From: Alkalimonas sp.
GTDB taxonomy: Bacteria; Pseudomonadota; Gammaproteobacteria; Enterobacterales; Alteromonadaceae
Assembly (NCBI GenBank): GCA_020831935.1
Contig: JAFIFR010000007.1
Span: forward strand, 1 to 36,882
Direction: 5' to 3'
Length of the DNA stretch: 36,882 nt
The position numbers were made by a program, and so were the translations under genes. Below are positions 17,287 through 25,738 of this stretch, in pieces; position 1 is the first letter of the stretch; each line of letters begins with the position of its first letter. A model generated the notes under the pieces. The model made no database searches, had not been told where the DNA came from, and saw nothing but the letters and a program-made list of their open reading frames with translations.

Positions 17287-17610
17287 ATGTCGCAGGATGT
17301 CAATCAACAGCACCCGGTGAGTATGTATTTAAAGGTCTGGGGCTGGCTCTTTGTTCTGAGCTTTTTTTCTTACATGGTCGATTACATGGAGTTGCAGGGG
17401 CTGCTTCGCTGGAGTCTGATTTTATTTTTTATGGTGATTAAGGCAGGGGTGATTTTAAGTGTCTTTATGCATGTGCAGTGGGAAAGTCTGAATCTGAAGC
17501 TGCTGCTGATTATCCCAACCTTTGCCATTCTGGTGTTTTTGGTGCTGATGGCCATTGAGGGGGATTACACCCTGATGAACCGCTTGTTGTATTACCGAAC
17601 GGAAGGTTAG
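17287..17610 (+). CDS. Small cytochrome c oxidase subunit IV-like membrane protein
   Basis: A 107-residue protein with three hydrophobic segments (YLKVWGWLFVLSFFSYMVDYM, WSLILFFMVIKAGVILSVFMHV, LLLIIPTFAILVFLVLMAI). The central FFMVIKAGVILSVFMHVQWE is characteristic of the prokaryotic subunit IV (CyoD/CtaF/CoxQ-like) family. The ORF track starts at a GTG inside the preceding gene, but ATG 17287 has GAGGT at six bases. It probably helps assembly or stability of the oxidase. Confidence 0.85.
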   Translation: MSQDVNQQHPVSMYLKVWGWLFVLSFFSYMVDYMELQGLLRWSLILFFMVIKAGVILSVFMHVQWESLNLKLLLIIPTFAILVFLVLMAIEGDYTLMNRLLYYRTEG

Positions 17611-17616
17611 CAACAC

Positions 17617-18285
17617 ATGTCGGGTTGGACCATTCGCCATACCCTGATAGCCGCCAGTGTGCTGACACTCTTGCTGGTGGCCAGCTTGCTTTGGTTGCTG
17701 CAGTCGCAGCAGCGTGATTTAACTTTGCAGCAGGCTGTCTTTTTGACCCGCCCGATGCCACTGCCGGAGTTTCAGCTGTGGGATCAGTACGGTCAGCCCG
17801 TTGGTCGGGATGATTTAAAAGGACAGTGGCACTTGCTCAGCTATGGTTTTACCTACTGCCCGGATATCTGCCCGATGATTCTGGCCAAACTTAGCCGTTT
17901 TCAACAGCAGTTGGTCGAGGAGCAACGCTTTGACGATGTGCAGTTGTTGTTTTATACCGTCGATCCTGCCCGGGATACCCCGGAAGTTATGCAACAGTAC
18001 CTGGGATTTTTCGCCGCCGATATTCGCGGTCTGACACCGCTCGAGGATGTGGCTGCCGGGCAGAATTTTGAACAGTCGCTTGCTATACTCTATCAAATGG
18101 GAGCCATTGATGCCGACAACCCGGCCAGTTATCAGGTAGACCACGGTGTTTTGCTGTATTTGCTGAACCCCGCTGCACAGTTGCAGGCGGTTTTTACGCC
18201 GGTGAATCGGCTGGGGGACATCCCCGACTTTGATCCTGAACTCTTGTATCAGGATTATCTGGCCATACGCCATTTTTTGCAGTAA
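17617..18285 (+). CDS. Sco1/SenC copper chaperone for CuA assembly
   Basis: A 222-residue protein with an N-terminal membrane anchor (TLIAASVLTLLLVASLLWLL) and a periplasmic thioredoxin-fold domain. The copper ligands are present: YCPDICPM gives the CxxxC pair, and the histidine is in YQVDHGVLLYLL. Sco proteins deliver copper to, or reduce, the CuA site of subunit II, which matches its place as the last clear oxidase gene. Spacing from subunit IV is six bases. The ribosome site (GGAAGG) is about 11 bases from the ATG. No CtaG or haem A synthase is in the window. Confidence 0.93.
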   Translation: MSGWTIRHTLIAASVLTLLLVASLLWLLQSQQRDLTLQQAVFLTRPMPLPEFQLWDQYGQPVGRDDLKGQWHLLSYGFTYCPDICPMILAKLSRFQQQLVEEQRFDDVQLLFYTVDPARDTPEVMQQYLGFFAADIRGLTPLEDVAAGQNFEQSLAILYQMGAIDADNPASYQVDHGVLLYLLNPAAQLQAVFTPVNRLGDIPDFDPELLYQDYLAIRHFLQ

Positions 18286-18299
18286 CTCAGGAGCGTTAT

Positions 18300-19040
18300 T
18301 TGAACGCTGTACGCGCCATTTGTTGGTTATTCTTTGGTTGGAACTTTGGGCTTGTCAGTCAGGAGTTAATGCTCTATACCGAGCATTTTCCGCCGTTTAG
18401 CTACGAAGAAAGTGGCCAGATCACTGGCAGTAACACCGAAATTTTACGCCAGCTATGCCAGCGGGCTGAAGTGGATTGCCATTTTGAGCTCTACCCCTGG
18501 CGGCGTGCCTTTGACAGTGCCCTGAGCAATCAAAATGGTGGTTTGTTTTCGACGTCCCGTAGCCGCGATCGTGAGGCGCTGTTTCAGTGGGTAGGGCCAC
18601 TGGCCTACAACAGACCTTACCTGTACCGACTGAAAAGTCGCTCTGAGATCCAAGTCAAACAACTGAACGACGCTAAAAAGTACATGATTGCAGTGGCTCG
18701 GGGGGATGTATTTGAGGAATACTTTTTAACATTGGGGTTTGAGCATGGCCAACACTTGCTGGATTTTGAGTCGAAATCGGCTGCCACTCCACTGTTTTTG
18801 CAGGGACGGGTAGACTTGATGGTCTCTTCTGAGCTGGTGATGCCGGTTTGGCTGGCGCAGTATCAGCAAAGCATGGAGGTGGTGGAGGCCGTGATAGCAC
18901 TGGATGATATTGCCGGCAATTATCTGGCGTTGCATCCAAAGGTACCGGCTGAGCTGGTTCAGCGGCTGCAAAATGAACTGGATAAAATGCGTCTATCCGG
19001 GGAGTTTGATGCCATCGTGCAGCGCTTTCAGGTAGAGTAA
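18300..19040 (+). CDS. Periplasmic solute-binding family 3-like protein
   Basis: A 246-residue protein with a putative signal peptide (AICWLFFGWNFGLVSQ) and a family 3 substrate-binding fold (LMLYTEHFPPFSYEESGQITGSNTEILRQLC, YPWRRAFDSAL, GRVDLMVSSE, plus the C-terminal VQRLQNELDKMRLSGEFDAIVQRF). No transporter permease or ATPase lies nearby, as is common for the stand-alone members frequent in Alteromonadales, whose ligands are mostly unknown. The start is TTG with CAGGAG seven bases upstream, and no ATG fits. It begins 15 bases after the Sco gene and so is probably read through from the oxidase operon. Confidence 0.8.
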   Translation: MNAVRAICWLFFGWNFGLVSQELMLYTEHFPPFSYEESGQITGSNTEILRQLCQRAEVDCHFELYPWRRAFDSALSNQNGGLFSTSRSRDREALFQWVGPLAYNRPYLYRLKSRSEIQVKQLNDAKKYMIAVARGDVFEEYFLTLGFEHGQHLLDFESKSAATPLFLQGRVDLMVSSELVMPVWLAQYQQSMEVVEAVIALDDIAGNYLALHPKVPAELVQRLQNELDKMRLSGEFDAIVQRFQVE

Positions 19041-19072
19041 AGGTAAATATCAGGCCGTGACAGGGGTTTTAG

Positions 19073-19768
19073 TTGTGCAAGTTGGTGCTGCTCCGTTACC
19101 ATGCAACCATGAAAGACGCTGCTGATCAACCGCATTTCTGGCAGGTTTCCGGCCAGAACCAGACCTACACTGAGCTCTGCAATGCTTTGTACGAGCGAGA
19201 GTTGCTGCGTCTGTCTAAAATGACCGAAGCCGAACTGCCACAGTTGCCGCGCCAGCTGGCTAGCTTGCCGTTTTACATTCGCAAAGCTGCTCAGCGCATC
19301 CTTAAAGTACAGTCACCCCTATTGCTGGACAGCCAGAATGCTTCCTGGTTTGCACCTCAGGCCGCCAGCTGTCCGCTGAATCGTCAGCGCCCGGACCAAA
19401 TCGCCCGTTTTTTTGAAAAAGCCGCCAAGCCGGGGAGCCTGGTTCCGGTCTACCAGGAGCAACTCGGGGTGGAGCGTATTGTGCTGGACTCGGTGGATGA
19501 GGTTGACCACCAGGGGCAGCGGTTGCACTGCAATCAGCACGGTTGGTTTGCTTTCGCTGGCACACCGCTCAGCCCGGAGAATGCCGATAAGTTTTTATTG
19601 CAGCCGGTGAAAGTTGTGATGACGGCGTGCTGTTGTGGCCATCAGTGGAGCAATCAAAAGCGCACTTCGCCGCGGGTACTTAGCCTGCGCGAGCTGTTAC
19701 TGACCACCGGGCTGAATTGGAAAAACTTCGCCAAACCGCTTCGTCAGCAGCCGTTGGCGATAAGTTAA
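19073..19768 (+). CDS. Conserved-looking protein of unknown function
   Basis: A protein of up to 231 residues that I do not recognise. It has no signal peptide or membrane helix. Visible features are a helical N-terminal half (ELCNALYERELLRLSKMTEAELPQLPRQLASLPFYIRKAAQRIL), several tryptophans and a cysteine cluster, VMTACCCGHQWSNQKR, that could bind metal but is not a CxxCH haem site. Codon use looks like that of its neighbours. TTG 19073 has AGGGG six bases upstream. ATG 19109 is the alternative but has no ribosome site. It lies between the binding-protein gene and ftsB, 32 bases after the former. Confidence 0.65.
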   Translation: MCKLVLLRYHATMKDAADQPHFWQVSGQNQTYTELCNALYERELLRLSKMTEAELPQLPRQLASLPFYIRKAAQRILKVQSPLLLDSQNASWFAPQAASCPLNRQRPDQIARFFEKAAKPGSLVPVYQEQLGVERIVLDSVDEVDHQGQRLHCNQHGWFAFAGTPLSPENADKFLLQPVKVVMTACCCGHQWSNQKRTSPRVLSLRELLLTTGLNWKNFAKPLRQQPLAIS

Positions 19769-19829
19769 CCCTTCCCTCTGCACGCTGAAAGCTTCATAAT
19801 AGCAGCATGATCAATCCAGAGCCGATGGC

Positions 19830-20162
19830 ATGCGATTCGTCACAATCGCCTTACTGATCCTGTTGTTGTTGCTGCAGTTCCGTTTATGGTTCGGTCAGCA
19901 CAGCATCAGCGACTACCTGCAGCGTAAGCAGCAGCTCGAGCAGCAAACGCTGGCCAACGAGGAGTTGGCCAAACGCAACCGGCTGCTGCTGGCCGATGTA
20001 CAAGACTTGCGTCTGGGCCTCGAAGCCATTGAAGAACGTGCCCGAAACGAGTTGGGAATGATTCGTGACGATGAGATTTTCTTCCGGATTGTTAGCGAAA
20101 GCCCTGGCTTGCAGCAACAGCGTCAGGGCATCAGCTCGTTACCCCAGCCGGAGCAGCAATGA
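19830..20162 (+). CDS. ftsB: Cell division protein FtsB
   Basis: A 110-residue bitopic protein with an N-terminal helix (FVTIALLILLLLLQFRLWF) and a periplasmic coiled coil (YLQRKQQLEQQTLANEELAKRNRLLLADVQDL), then LEAIEERARNELGMIRDDEIFFRIV, the FtsB signature that contacts FtsL and FtsQ in the septal divisome. The stop overlaps the ispD start by four bases, the same ftsB-ispD coupling seen in many gammaproteobacteria. The ribosome site is weak. Confidence 0.94.
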   Translation: MRFVTIALLILLLLLQFRLWFGQHSISDYLQRKQQLEQQTLANEELAKRNRLLLADVQDLRLGLEAIEERARNELGMIRDDEIFFRIVSESPGLQQQRQGISSLPQPEQQ

Positions 20163-20854
20163 ACCAGTTTTGCACCAAGCGACTTGCTGCGGTGATCCCT
20201 GCTGCTGGCATTGGCAGCCGGATGCAGGCTGAGCGTCCCAAGCAATACTTGCAATTGCATGGCCGCAGCATTCTGGAACACAGTGCGGCTGCTGTCCGTC
20301 AGTTGCAGCCCGATCTCCCTCTCGTGATAGCATTGGCCGCCGATGATCCCTATTTTGCTGCCACAGCTTTGGCCGCTGATCCCAACGTACAACCGGTTCT
20401 TGGTGGGCGTGAGCGTGCCGACTCGGTGCTGGCCGCGCTTCAGGCACTGGATGCAAGCCAGGTGGACTGGGTGCTGGTGCACGATGCGGCCAGGCCTTTG
20501 CTGCAAGGCACTGATTTGCAGCGTCTGTTGACCCAATGCCAGCAAGCCGGCTGCGGTGGCATTTTAGCCAGCCCGGTACGGGATACCATGAAACGTGGTG
20601 GGCCACGCATTGAGCAAACGGTGGAGCGCAGCCGACTGTGGCATGCGCTGACACCCCAGCTGTTTCCATTGTTGCCGCTGCGCCAGGCACTGCAAGATGC
20701 GCTTAGCCAGGGGGCAACCATTACCGACGAAGCCTCGGCGATGGAGCGGGCTGGTCAGCCGGTGTTGTTGGTGGAAGGGCGCAGTGACAACGTCAAAATA
20801 ACGCAGCCAGAGGATCTTGCTTTGGCCGCTTTTTATTTGGAGAAACAAGGATGA
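20159..20854 (+). CDS. ispD: 2-C-methyl-D-erythritol 4-phosphate cytidylyltransferase
   Basis: A 231-residue enzyme of the MEP isoprenoid pathway that joins CTP to methylerythritol phosphate. The nucleotide loop PAAGIGSRM, the following RPKQYL, and [11 protein letters not shown] with the metal/substrate aspartate are present, together with RDTMK and [15 protein letters not shown] overlaps link it to ftsB before and ispF after. Confidence 0.96.
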   Translation: MNQFCTKRLAAVIPAAGIGSRMQAERPKQYLQLHGRSILEHSAAAVRQLQPDLPLVIALAADDPYFAATALAADPNVQPVLGGRERADSVLAALQALDASQVDWVLVHDAARPLLQGTDLQRLLTQCQQAGCGGILASPVRDTMKRGGPRIEQTVERSRLWHALTPQLFPLLPLRQALQDALSQGATITDEASAMERAGQPVLLVEGRSDNVKITQPEDLALAAFYLEKQG

Positions 20855-21333
20855 GTGCAATCCGTATTGGCCATGGTTTTGATGTCCATGCCTTTGGTGG
20901 GGAAGGGCCGGTGACGCTGGCTGGGGTCCAGGTGGATTACCCGCAAGGGTTGCTGGCTCACTCCGATGGCGATGTGGTGCTGCATGCGCTTACCGACGCC
21001 ATTTTAGGTGCTTTGGCGCTCGGGGATATCGGGCACCACTTCCCGGATACCGATGCCGCCTATGCCAATATCGACAGTCGTATTTTACTGCGTCAGGTGG
21101 TAGCAACCATGCACGAGCAGGGTTGGAAACTGGGGAATCTGGACATCACCATTATGGCGCAGGCTCCCAAAATTGCGCCGCATATTGCTGCTATGCGTGC
21201 CGTTATTGCGGTGGATTTGCAGGCAGAGCTTGCTCAGATTAATGTGAAAGCGACCACCACAGAGCGGCTAGGCTTTGTCGGACGTAAAGAAGGCATTGCA
21301 GCTGAGGCTGTGGTGTTGTTGGTCGCAGCGTGA
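20851..21333 (+). CDS. ispF: 2-C-methyl-D-erythritol 2,4-cyclodiphosphate synthase
   Basis: A 160-residue enzyme that forms the cyclic diphosphate from the product of IspE in the MEP pathway. The zinc ligands appear in [11 protein letters not shown] (D and H) and [14 protein letters not shown] (H). [10 protein letters not shown], the [22 protein letters not shown] tail and the length are standard. It overlaps ispD by four bases and truD by four bases, where truD starts with GTG. Confidence 0.97.
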   Translation: MSAIRIGHGFDVHAFGGEGPVTLAGVQVDYPQGLLAHSDGDVVLHALTDAILGALALGDIGHHFPDTDAAYANIDSRILLRQVVATMHEQGWKLGNLDITIMAQAPKIAPHIAAMRAVIAVDLQAELAQINVKATTTERLGFVGRKEGIAAEAVVLLVAA

Positions 21334-22394
21334 GTCTGCCACTGTCGGTGCAGCCACCACTGGCTTGGTTGTATGGTGAGCCAGCTGCCCATGGCTTGTT
21401 ACGTACCGAGGCCAGTGACTTTCAGGTGGATGAAGAGCTCAACTTTACACCCAGTGGCGCTGGCGAGCATTTGCTGCTGCAGATTGAAAAGATTGGCCAA
21501 AATACCCAGTACGTCGCCCGGCAGCTGGCTGAACGTACTGGTTTGAAGAATCGGGATATCAGCTTTGCCGGCCGTAAAGACCGCCATGCTCTGACCCGGC
21601 AGTGGTTTTGTCTGCCCTGGCCGATCAAAGCCGAGGTGTCCTGGCAAGACTGGCAAGGGGAAGGCTACCGGATTTTGCAGGTACAGCGACATCATCGTAA
21701 GTTGCGGTTGGGCGCTTTAAAACGCAATCGCTTTCGGATCCAGTTGCGGGAGCTCAGTGATCCCGCTGCCGTGCTGGCCCGATTGCCTTTGGCGCAGCAA
21801 GGGGTGCCGAATTATTTTGGTGAGCAGCGTTTTGGCATTGACGGTGGCAATCTGAGCAAAGCCTATGCGCTCTTTCAAGGGCAAAGCATTGCTGACCGGC
21901 AATTGCGCGGGCTGGTGTTGTCCGCTGCGCGCTCTTATTTATTTAATCAGCAGGTATCCGCTCGGGTGAAGGCTGGTTTTTTTCAGCAGGTTTTGGCTGG
22001 CGATGTGTTGCAGCTGGATGGTTCCGGCTCGGTTTTTCGGGCCCTTGACGATTTGAGTCTCTTGCAGCAACGTTTGCAACAGGGCGATCTGCACCCGACG
22101 GCGGCTCTGTGCGGCCTGGTGAGCTCCGATAAAGCGCAGCCTGCCGCTGAGGCCGCACAGGCCGAAGCCGACTGGTTGGCCCCACATGCGGCTCTGGTAC
22201 AAGGGCTGATGGACTTTCGTTTAAAAGCCGAGCGGCGAGCCATTCGGCTGGTACCGGAGCAACTGCAAGCCAAAGCCTGTGGCCAGAATTTATTGCTTGA
22301 ATTTGCCTTGCCAACGGGTTGTTTTGCCACCAGTGTACTGCGAGAATTGGTGCAGTACACCGATGTTGCCGCCAACCGGCAGTATGGAGATTAA
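21330..22394 (+). CDS. truD: tRNA pseudouridine(13) synthase TruD
   Basis: A 354-residue enzyme that makes pseudouridine 13 in tRNA-Glu. The catalytic aspartate is D84 in [18 protein letters not shown]-like [19 protein letters not shown] and [12 protein letters not shown] are conserved TruD blocks. The start GTG lies in the overlap with ispF (GTGA), and the first residues fit the family. It ends two bases before surE. Confidence 0.95.
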   Translation: MSLPLSVQPPLAWLYGEPAAHGLLRTEASDFQVDEELNFTPSGAGEHLLLQIEKIGQNTQYVARQLAERTGLKNRDISFAGRKDRHALTRQWFCLPWPIKAEVSWQDWQGEGYRILQVQRHHRKLRLGALKRNRFRIQLRELSDPAAVLARLPLAQQGVPNYFGEQRFGIDGGNLSKAYALFQGQSIADRQLRGLVLSAARSYLFNQQVSARVKAGFFQQVLAGDVLQLDGSGSVFRALDDLSLLQQRLQQGDLHPTAALCGLVSSDKAQPAAEAAQAEADWLAPHAALVQGLMDFRLKAERRAIRLVPEQLQAKACGQNLLLEFALPTGCFATSVLRELVQYTDVAANRQYGD

Positions 22395-22396
22395 GA

Positions 22397-23149
22397 ATGC
22401 GGATTTTATTGAGCAACGATGATGGGGTTTATGCCAAAGGGATTCAGGTGTTGCAGCAGGCACTGTCGCAAATGGCTGAGGTAACCACGGTAGGGCCGGA
22501 TCGCAACTGCAGCGGTGCCAGCAATTCCCTGACTTTATTGAACCCTCTGAGAACCCAGCAACTGGACAATGGTTTTATAGCGGTCAGCGGTACGCCCACC
22601 GATTGCGTCCATCTGGCCATCAGTCAGCTGTTGGACTTTACCCCGGATTTGGTGGTGGCTGGTATCAATCACGGCGCCAACATGGGCGATGATGTGATTT
22701 ACTCCGGTACCGTGGCCGCGGCGACCGAGGGGCGTCATCTGGGTTTGCCGGCCATTGCGGTTTCGCTGGCCAGTCACGACAGCGACTATTTTGAAACTGC
22801 GGCCTATGTCACGGTGCAGGTGATCAAAAAACTAAAGTCGCACCCGCTGCCGGCCGATCAAATTCTCAATATCAATGTGCCCGCGATCCCGATTGCCGAG
22901 TTGAAGGGGGTGCAGGTGACTCGTCTGGGACGTCGGCATAAAGCCGAAACCATGACATCGGCCGTTGACCCCTGGGGGCGACCGATTTATTGGTATGGCT
23001 CCTTAGGGCCAGAACTGGACGCCGGTCCAGGCACGGATTTTCATGCCATTGCTCATGGCTACGCATCCATTACGCCCATCCATGTTGACATGTCTGCTTA
23101 CAAGAGCATGGATCAACTCAGTCAGTGGTTAGAAGGAATTCAGTTGTAA
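22397..23149 (+). CDS. surE: 5'/3'-nucleotidase SurE
   Basis: A 250-residue survival protein that dephosphorylates nucleoside monophosphates. The metal site is in [15 protein letters not shown] (D8, D9), SGASNSLT and [22 protein letters not shown]. The ORF track extends to 22319 through the truD 3' end, but ATG 22397 with GGAG upstream gives the exact family N-terminus. It is followed directly by pcm, the usual partner. Confidence 0.96.
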   Translation: MRILLSNDDGVYAKGIQVLQQALSQMAEVTTVGPDRNCSGASNSLTLLNPLRTQQLDNGFIAVSGTPTDCVHLAISQLLDFTPDLVVAGINHGANMGDDVIYSGTVAAATEGRHLGLPAIAVSLASHDSDYFETAAYVTVQVIKKLKSHPLPADQILNINVPAIPIAELKGVQVTRLGRRHKAETMTSAVDPWGRPIYWYGSLGPELDAGPGTDFHAIAHGYASITPIHVDMSAYKSMDQLSQWLEGIQL

Positions 23150-23788
23150 ATGGCTGTCGCAACGCAACGCAGTGCCACTTTGCTGGCGCAAAAGCTTCAC
23201 CAAGAAGGCATCACCCATCCTGAGGTGATTGCGGCTATCGCCAATACGCCGCGCCATCTTTTTGTCGAAACGGTGCTGGCGCACAAAGCGTATGAAAATA
23301 CCGCCTTGCCGATAGGCCATGGCCAGACCATATCCCAACCTTACATTGTGGCTCGGATGACTGAGCTTTTGTTGGCCGGGGGCAAGTCGCAACAGGTGCT
23401 GGAAATAGGCACCGGCTCCGGGTATCAAACCGCTGTTTTGGCCCGGTTGTTTGAGCGGGTGTACAGCGTCGAGCGGATTAAAAGTCTGCAATTTCAGGCC
23501 AAGCGACGTCTGCAACAGCTGGACTTGCACAATGTGTCGATGAAGCATGGCGATGGTTGGCAAGGCTGGACTAGCAAAGCTCCTTTTGACTGCATTTTGG
23601 TGACGGCCGCGCCCAGCGCGGTGCCGCAAGCGCTGTTGCAGCAATTGAGCGAGGGCGGGCGTTTGGTGATCCCGGTTGGTACCGATGACCAGGTTCTGCG
23701 GGTGATTCAGCGTCAGGGCGATACTTTTATGGAAGACAATGTGGAAGCGGTCCGTTTTGTACCCTTAGTTCCGGGGGAGCTGGCCTGA
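23150..23788 (+). CDS. pcm: Protein-L-isoaspartate O-methyltransferase
   Basis: A 212-residue SAM-dependent enzyme that repairs isoaspartyl residues in ageing proteins. [19 protein letters not shown] and the SAM loop [16 protein letters not shown] are diagnostic. [11 protein letters not shown] lies near the end. The ATG follows the surE TAA without a gap, and AAGGAATTC in the surE end serves as ribosome site. The TGA overlaps the next ATG by one base. Confidence 0.96.
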   Translation: MAVATQRSATLLAQKLHQEGITHPEVIAAIANTPRHLFVETVLAHKAYENTALPIGHGQTISQPYIVARMTELLLAGGKSQQVLEIGTGSGYQTAVLARLFERVYSVERIKSLQFQAKRRLQQLDLHNVSMKHGDGWQGWTSKAPFDCILVTAAPSAVPQALLQQLSEGGRLVIPVGTDDQVLRVIQRQGDTFMEDNVEAVRFVPLVPGELA

Positions 23789-24702
23789 TGGACGCCAGGG
23801 CAGCGTCTCTTTGGCGGTCTTATTTGCTGGTATGGTGCAAAGGCCTGATGATGGGGGCTGCGGATATTGTACCTGGCGTCTCAGGCGGGACTTTGGCACT
23901 GTTGTTGGGGATTTATGAGCGGTTGATTCGGGCCATTCGCTCAGTCGATCATCATGCGCTGGCTATGGTGCTCAGAGGACGGCTGCTGGCTGCCTGGCAG
24001 CATATCGATGGCACCTTTTTACTCTGTTTGTTCAGCGGGATTTTGCTCAGTGTCTTCCTGTTGGCGAAAGGCGTCAGCTGGATGTTGTTGCACCAACCGG
24101 TGTTGCTTTGGTCGTTGTTTTTTGGCTTGATTCTGGCTGCTTTGCCACAGCTGTGCAGCAAGCTGCGCTGGGATCGCTGGCGTTTGTTGTTGCTGTTGCT
24201 GGGGGTGCTGCTTGCACTGGGTATCGGGCAGTTGCAGCCGGTCGAATTGCAACCGGAGCGCTGGATGTTTTTTGTTGCGGGTGCCGTGGCGATTTGCGCC
24301 ATGATCCTGCCCGGTATCTCCGGCAGCTTTATTTTGTTGCTGTTGGGCATGTACGCGCCGGTATTGTTGGCTGTGACTGAGCTGCAGCTATTGCCTCTGA
24401 TGTTGTTTGCCAGCGGCTGTGCGGTTGGCTTATTAAGCTTTTCCCGTTTGCTGGCTTGTTTGTTGGCACGGTATCACGATGCGACCCTGGCAGTGTTAAT
24501 TGGCATTGTCATGGGTGCCATGTACCGGGTTTGGCCCTGGCAGCTGGATGGCTCGCCGGTTGGCTTTAGCACCTATCTACAGTGGCACGACTCGCTGCAG
24601 TTCGGTTGGGCACTGGCGATGACGCTGCTCGGTGTTTTGGGCATGCTGGCTGTGTTGCAACTGGAGCGTCTGCAACAGCCAGGTGAGCGGATCAGCAATT
24701 GA
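23788..24702 (+). CDS. DUF368 polytopic membrane protein
   Basis: A 304-residue protein with about eight hydrophobic segments. It begins with the DUF368 signature GLMMGAADIVPGVSGGTLALLLGIYERLI, which is partly repeated as CAMILPGISGSFILLLLGMY. The family is related to the DedA/undecaprenyl-phosphate flippase superfamily discussion (DUF368 members have been linked to polyprenyl-phosphate recycling), but the role here is not shown by sequence alone. It is coupled to pcm by a TGATG overlap and lies ten bases before nlpD, so it sits inside the classical pcm-nlpD interval. Confidence 0.88.
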   Translation: MDARAASLWRSYLLVWCKGLMMGAADIVPGVSGGTLALLLGIYERLIRAIRSVDHHALAMVLRGRLLAAWQHIDGTFLLCLFSGILLSVFLLAKGVSWMLLHQPVLLWSLFFGLILAALPQLCSKLRWDRWRLLLLLLGVLLALGIGQLQPVELQPERWMFFVAGAVAICAMILPGISGSFILLLLGMYAPVLLAVTELQLLPLMLFASGCAVGLLSFSRLLACLLARYHDATLAVLIGIVMGAMYRVWPWQLDGSPVGFSTYLQWHDSLQFGWALAMTLLGVLGMLAVLQLERLQQPGERISN

Positions 24703-24712
24703 TGGGGGCCTG

Positions 24713-25636
24713 ATGAGCACAGCCAGGATGGTCAGGCATGTTGCTAAGCGGCAGTGCAAACTGCCTTGCTGGCCTATCCTACTGTTTGGTTTGATGCTGA
24801 TTGCAGGCTGTGCTAAGCGCTCTGAGCCGGCCCCGGTTGCAGCTTTGGCAGTCAGCCCGGCCCAGTCTTCACGTGGGCCTCTTTCTGGTGACAGCTATCA
24901 GGTTCAGCGCGGGGACACCCTGTACTCCATTGCTTTTCGGGCCGGCCAGGACTTTCGGGAGCTGGCCCGGCGCAATCAGATTGAAGCACCTTACATTATC
25001 CACCCTGGCCAACAGCTGCAACTACGGGGTCCAGCGCCAGCCAGCCGCACTGCAGCCAGAACCGAGGTGGTCACTCAGCCGGCCCCGGTACAGACTCAGC
25101 CCGTACGCTCTTCGGCAAGCGCTCGCCAAGCGGCGCCAGCAGCCACAACTCAGACCAATCCGACTGCACCGGCAAAATCGGTTGCACAGCGCCCACAAAC
25201 CGGTTATGTTCATAATACTACAGCACAAAACCAGAAAAAAACGGCAAACAATACCCCAGCAAGCGGGCGATTGCAATGGCAGTGGCCGACCCGAGGTACC
25301 ATTCTGGCGCGTTTTTCGCACCAGGAGCATGGAAGCAAAGGGATAAAAATTGCTGGCAGTGAAGGGCAGCGCATTAATGCAGCTGCCGCCGGTCAAGTGG
25401 TGTACGCCGGCAATGCACTGCGAGGTTACGGTAATTTAATCATCATCAAGCACAACGATGATTACCTGAGTGCTTATGCGCACAACAGCCGCTTGCGAGT
25501 CCGTGAGCAGCAACAGGTGGAAGCTGGACAACACATTGCCGACATGGGAAGTACAGAGGCGAGCCGAACACAATTGCACTTTGAAATTCGTTTTCGGGGG
25601 CAATCGGTCGACCCGCTGCAGTTTCTACCCAGATAA
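24713..25636 (+). CDS. nlpD: NlpD-type lipoprotein, LysM plus degenerate LytM domain
   Basis: A 307-residue lipoprotein with lipobox LMLIAGC (C33), a LysM peptidoglycan-binding domain (YQVQRGDTLYSIAFRAGQDFRELARRNQI), a long A/Q/T/P-rich linker (about 110-180) and a C-terminal M23 fold (VVYAGNALRGYGNLIIIKHNDDYLSAYAHNS). Metal ligands are lost: the HxxxD position reads KGIKIAG and the HxH position reads QLHFEIR. This matches NlpD, which does not cut peptidoglycan but activates the amidase AmiC at division. The ORF track starts too early. ATG 24713 follows a G-rich ribosome site, and ATG 24728 is possible. In this family the rpoS promoter commonly lies within nlpD. Confidence 0.93.
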   Translation: MSTARMVRHVAKRQCKLPCWPILLFGLMLIAGCAKRSEPAPVAALAVSPAQSSRGPLSGDSYQVQRGDTLYSIAFRAGQDFRELARRNQIEAPYIIHPGQQLQLRGPAPASRTAARTEVVTQPAPVQTQPVRSSASARQAAPAATTQTNPTAPAKSVAQRPQTGYVHNTTAQNQKKTANNTPASGRLQWQWPTRGTILARFSHQEHGSKGIKIAGSEGQRINAAAAGQVVYAGNALRGYGNLIIIKHNDDYLSAYAHNSRLRVREQQQVEAGQHIADMGSTEASRTQLHFEIRFRGQSVDPLQFLPR

Positions 25637-25661
25637 CAGGAAGAAACACCATAACAACAGA

Positions 25662-25675
25662 CGTCCCGAAGGACG
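25662..25675 (+). other. Small hairpin in the nlpD-rpoS gap
   Basis: CGTCC-CGAA-GGACG is a perfect 5-bp stem with a tetraloop, about 65 bases before the rpoS ATG. It would be in the leader of an rpoS transcript started in nlpD. It is too short to be certain of a role, and no clear anti-Shine-Dalgarno pairing was seen by eye. Confidence 0.25.
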
Positions 25676-25738
25676 CAGCGACGGACAGCCTCAGGCAGAG
25701 CTGGACCGAATGTACCCTTGTAGATGTGGGAGAAGGAT

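Noticed and set aside
19610-19650. Possible c-type haem site in the unassigned protein (ACCCGH)
   Set aside because: The spacing is C-x-C-G-H, not CxxCH, and the protein has no signal peptide.
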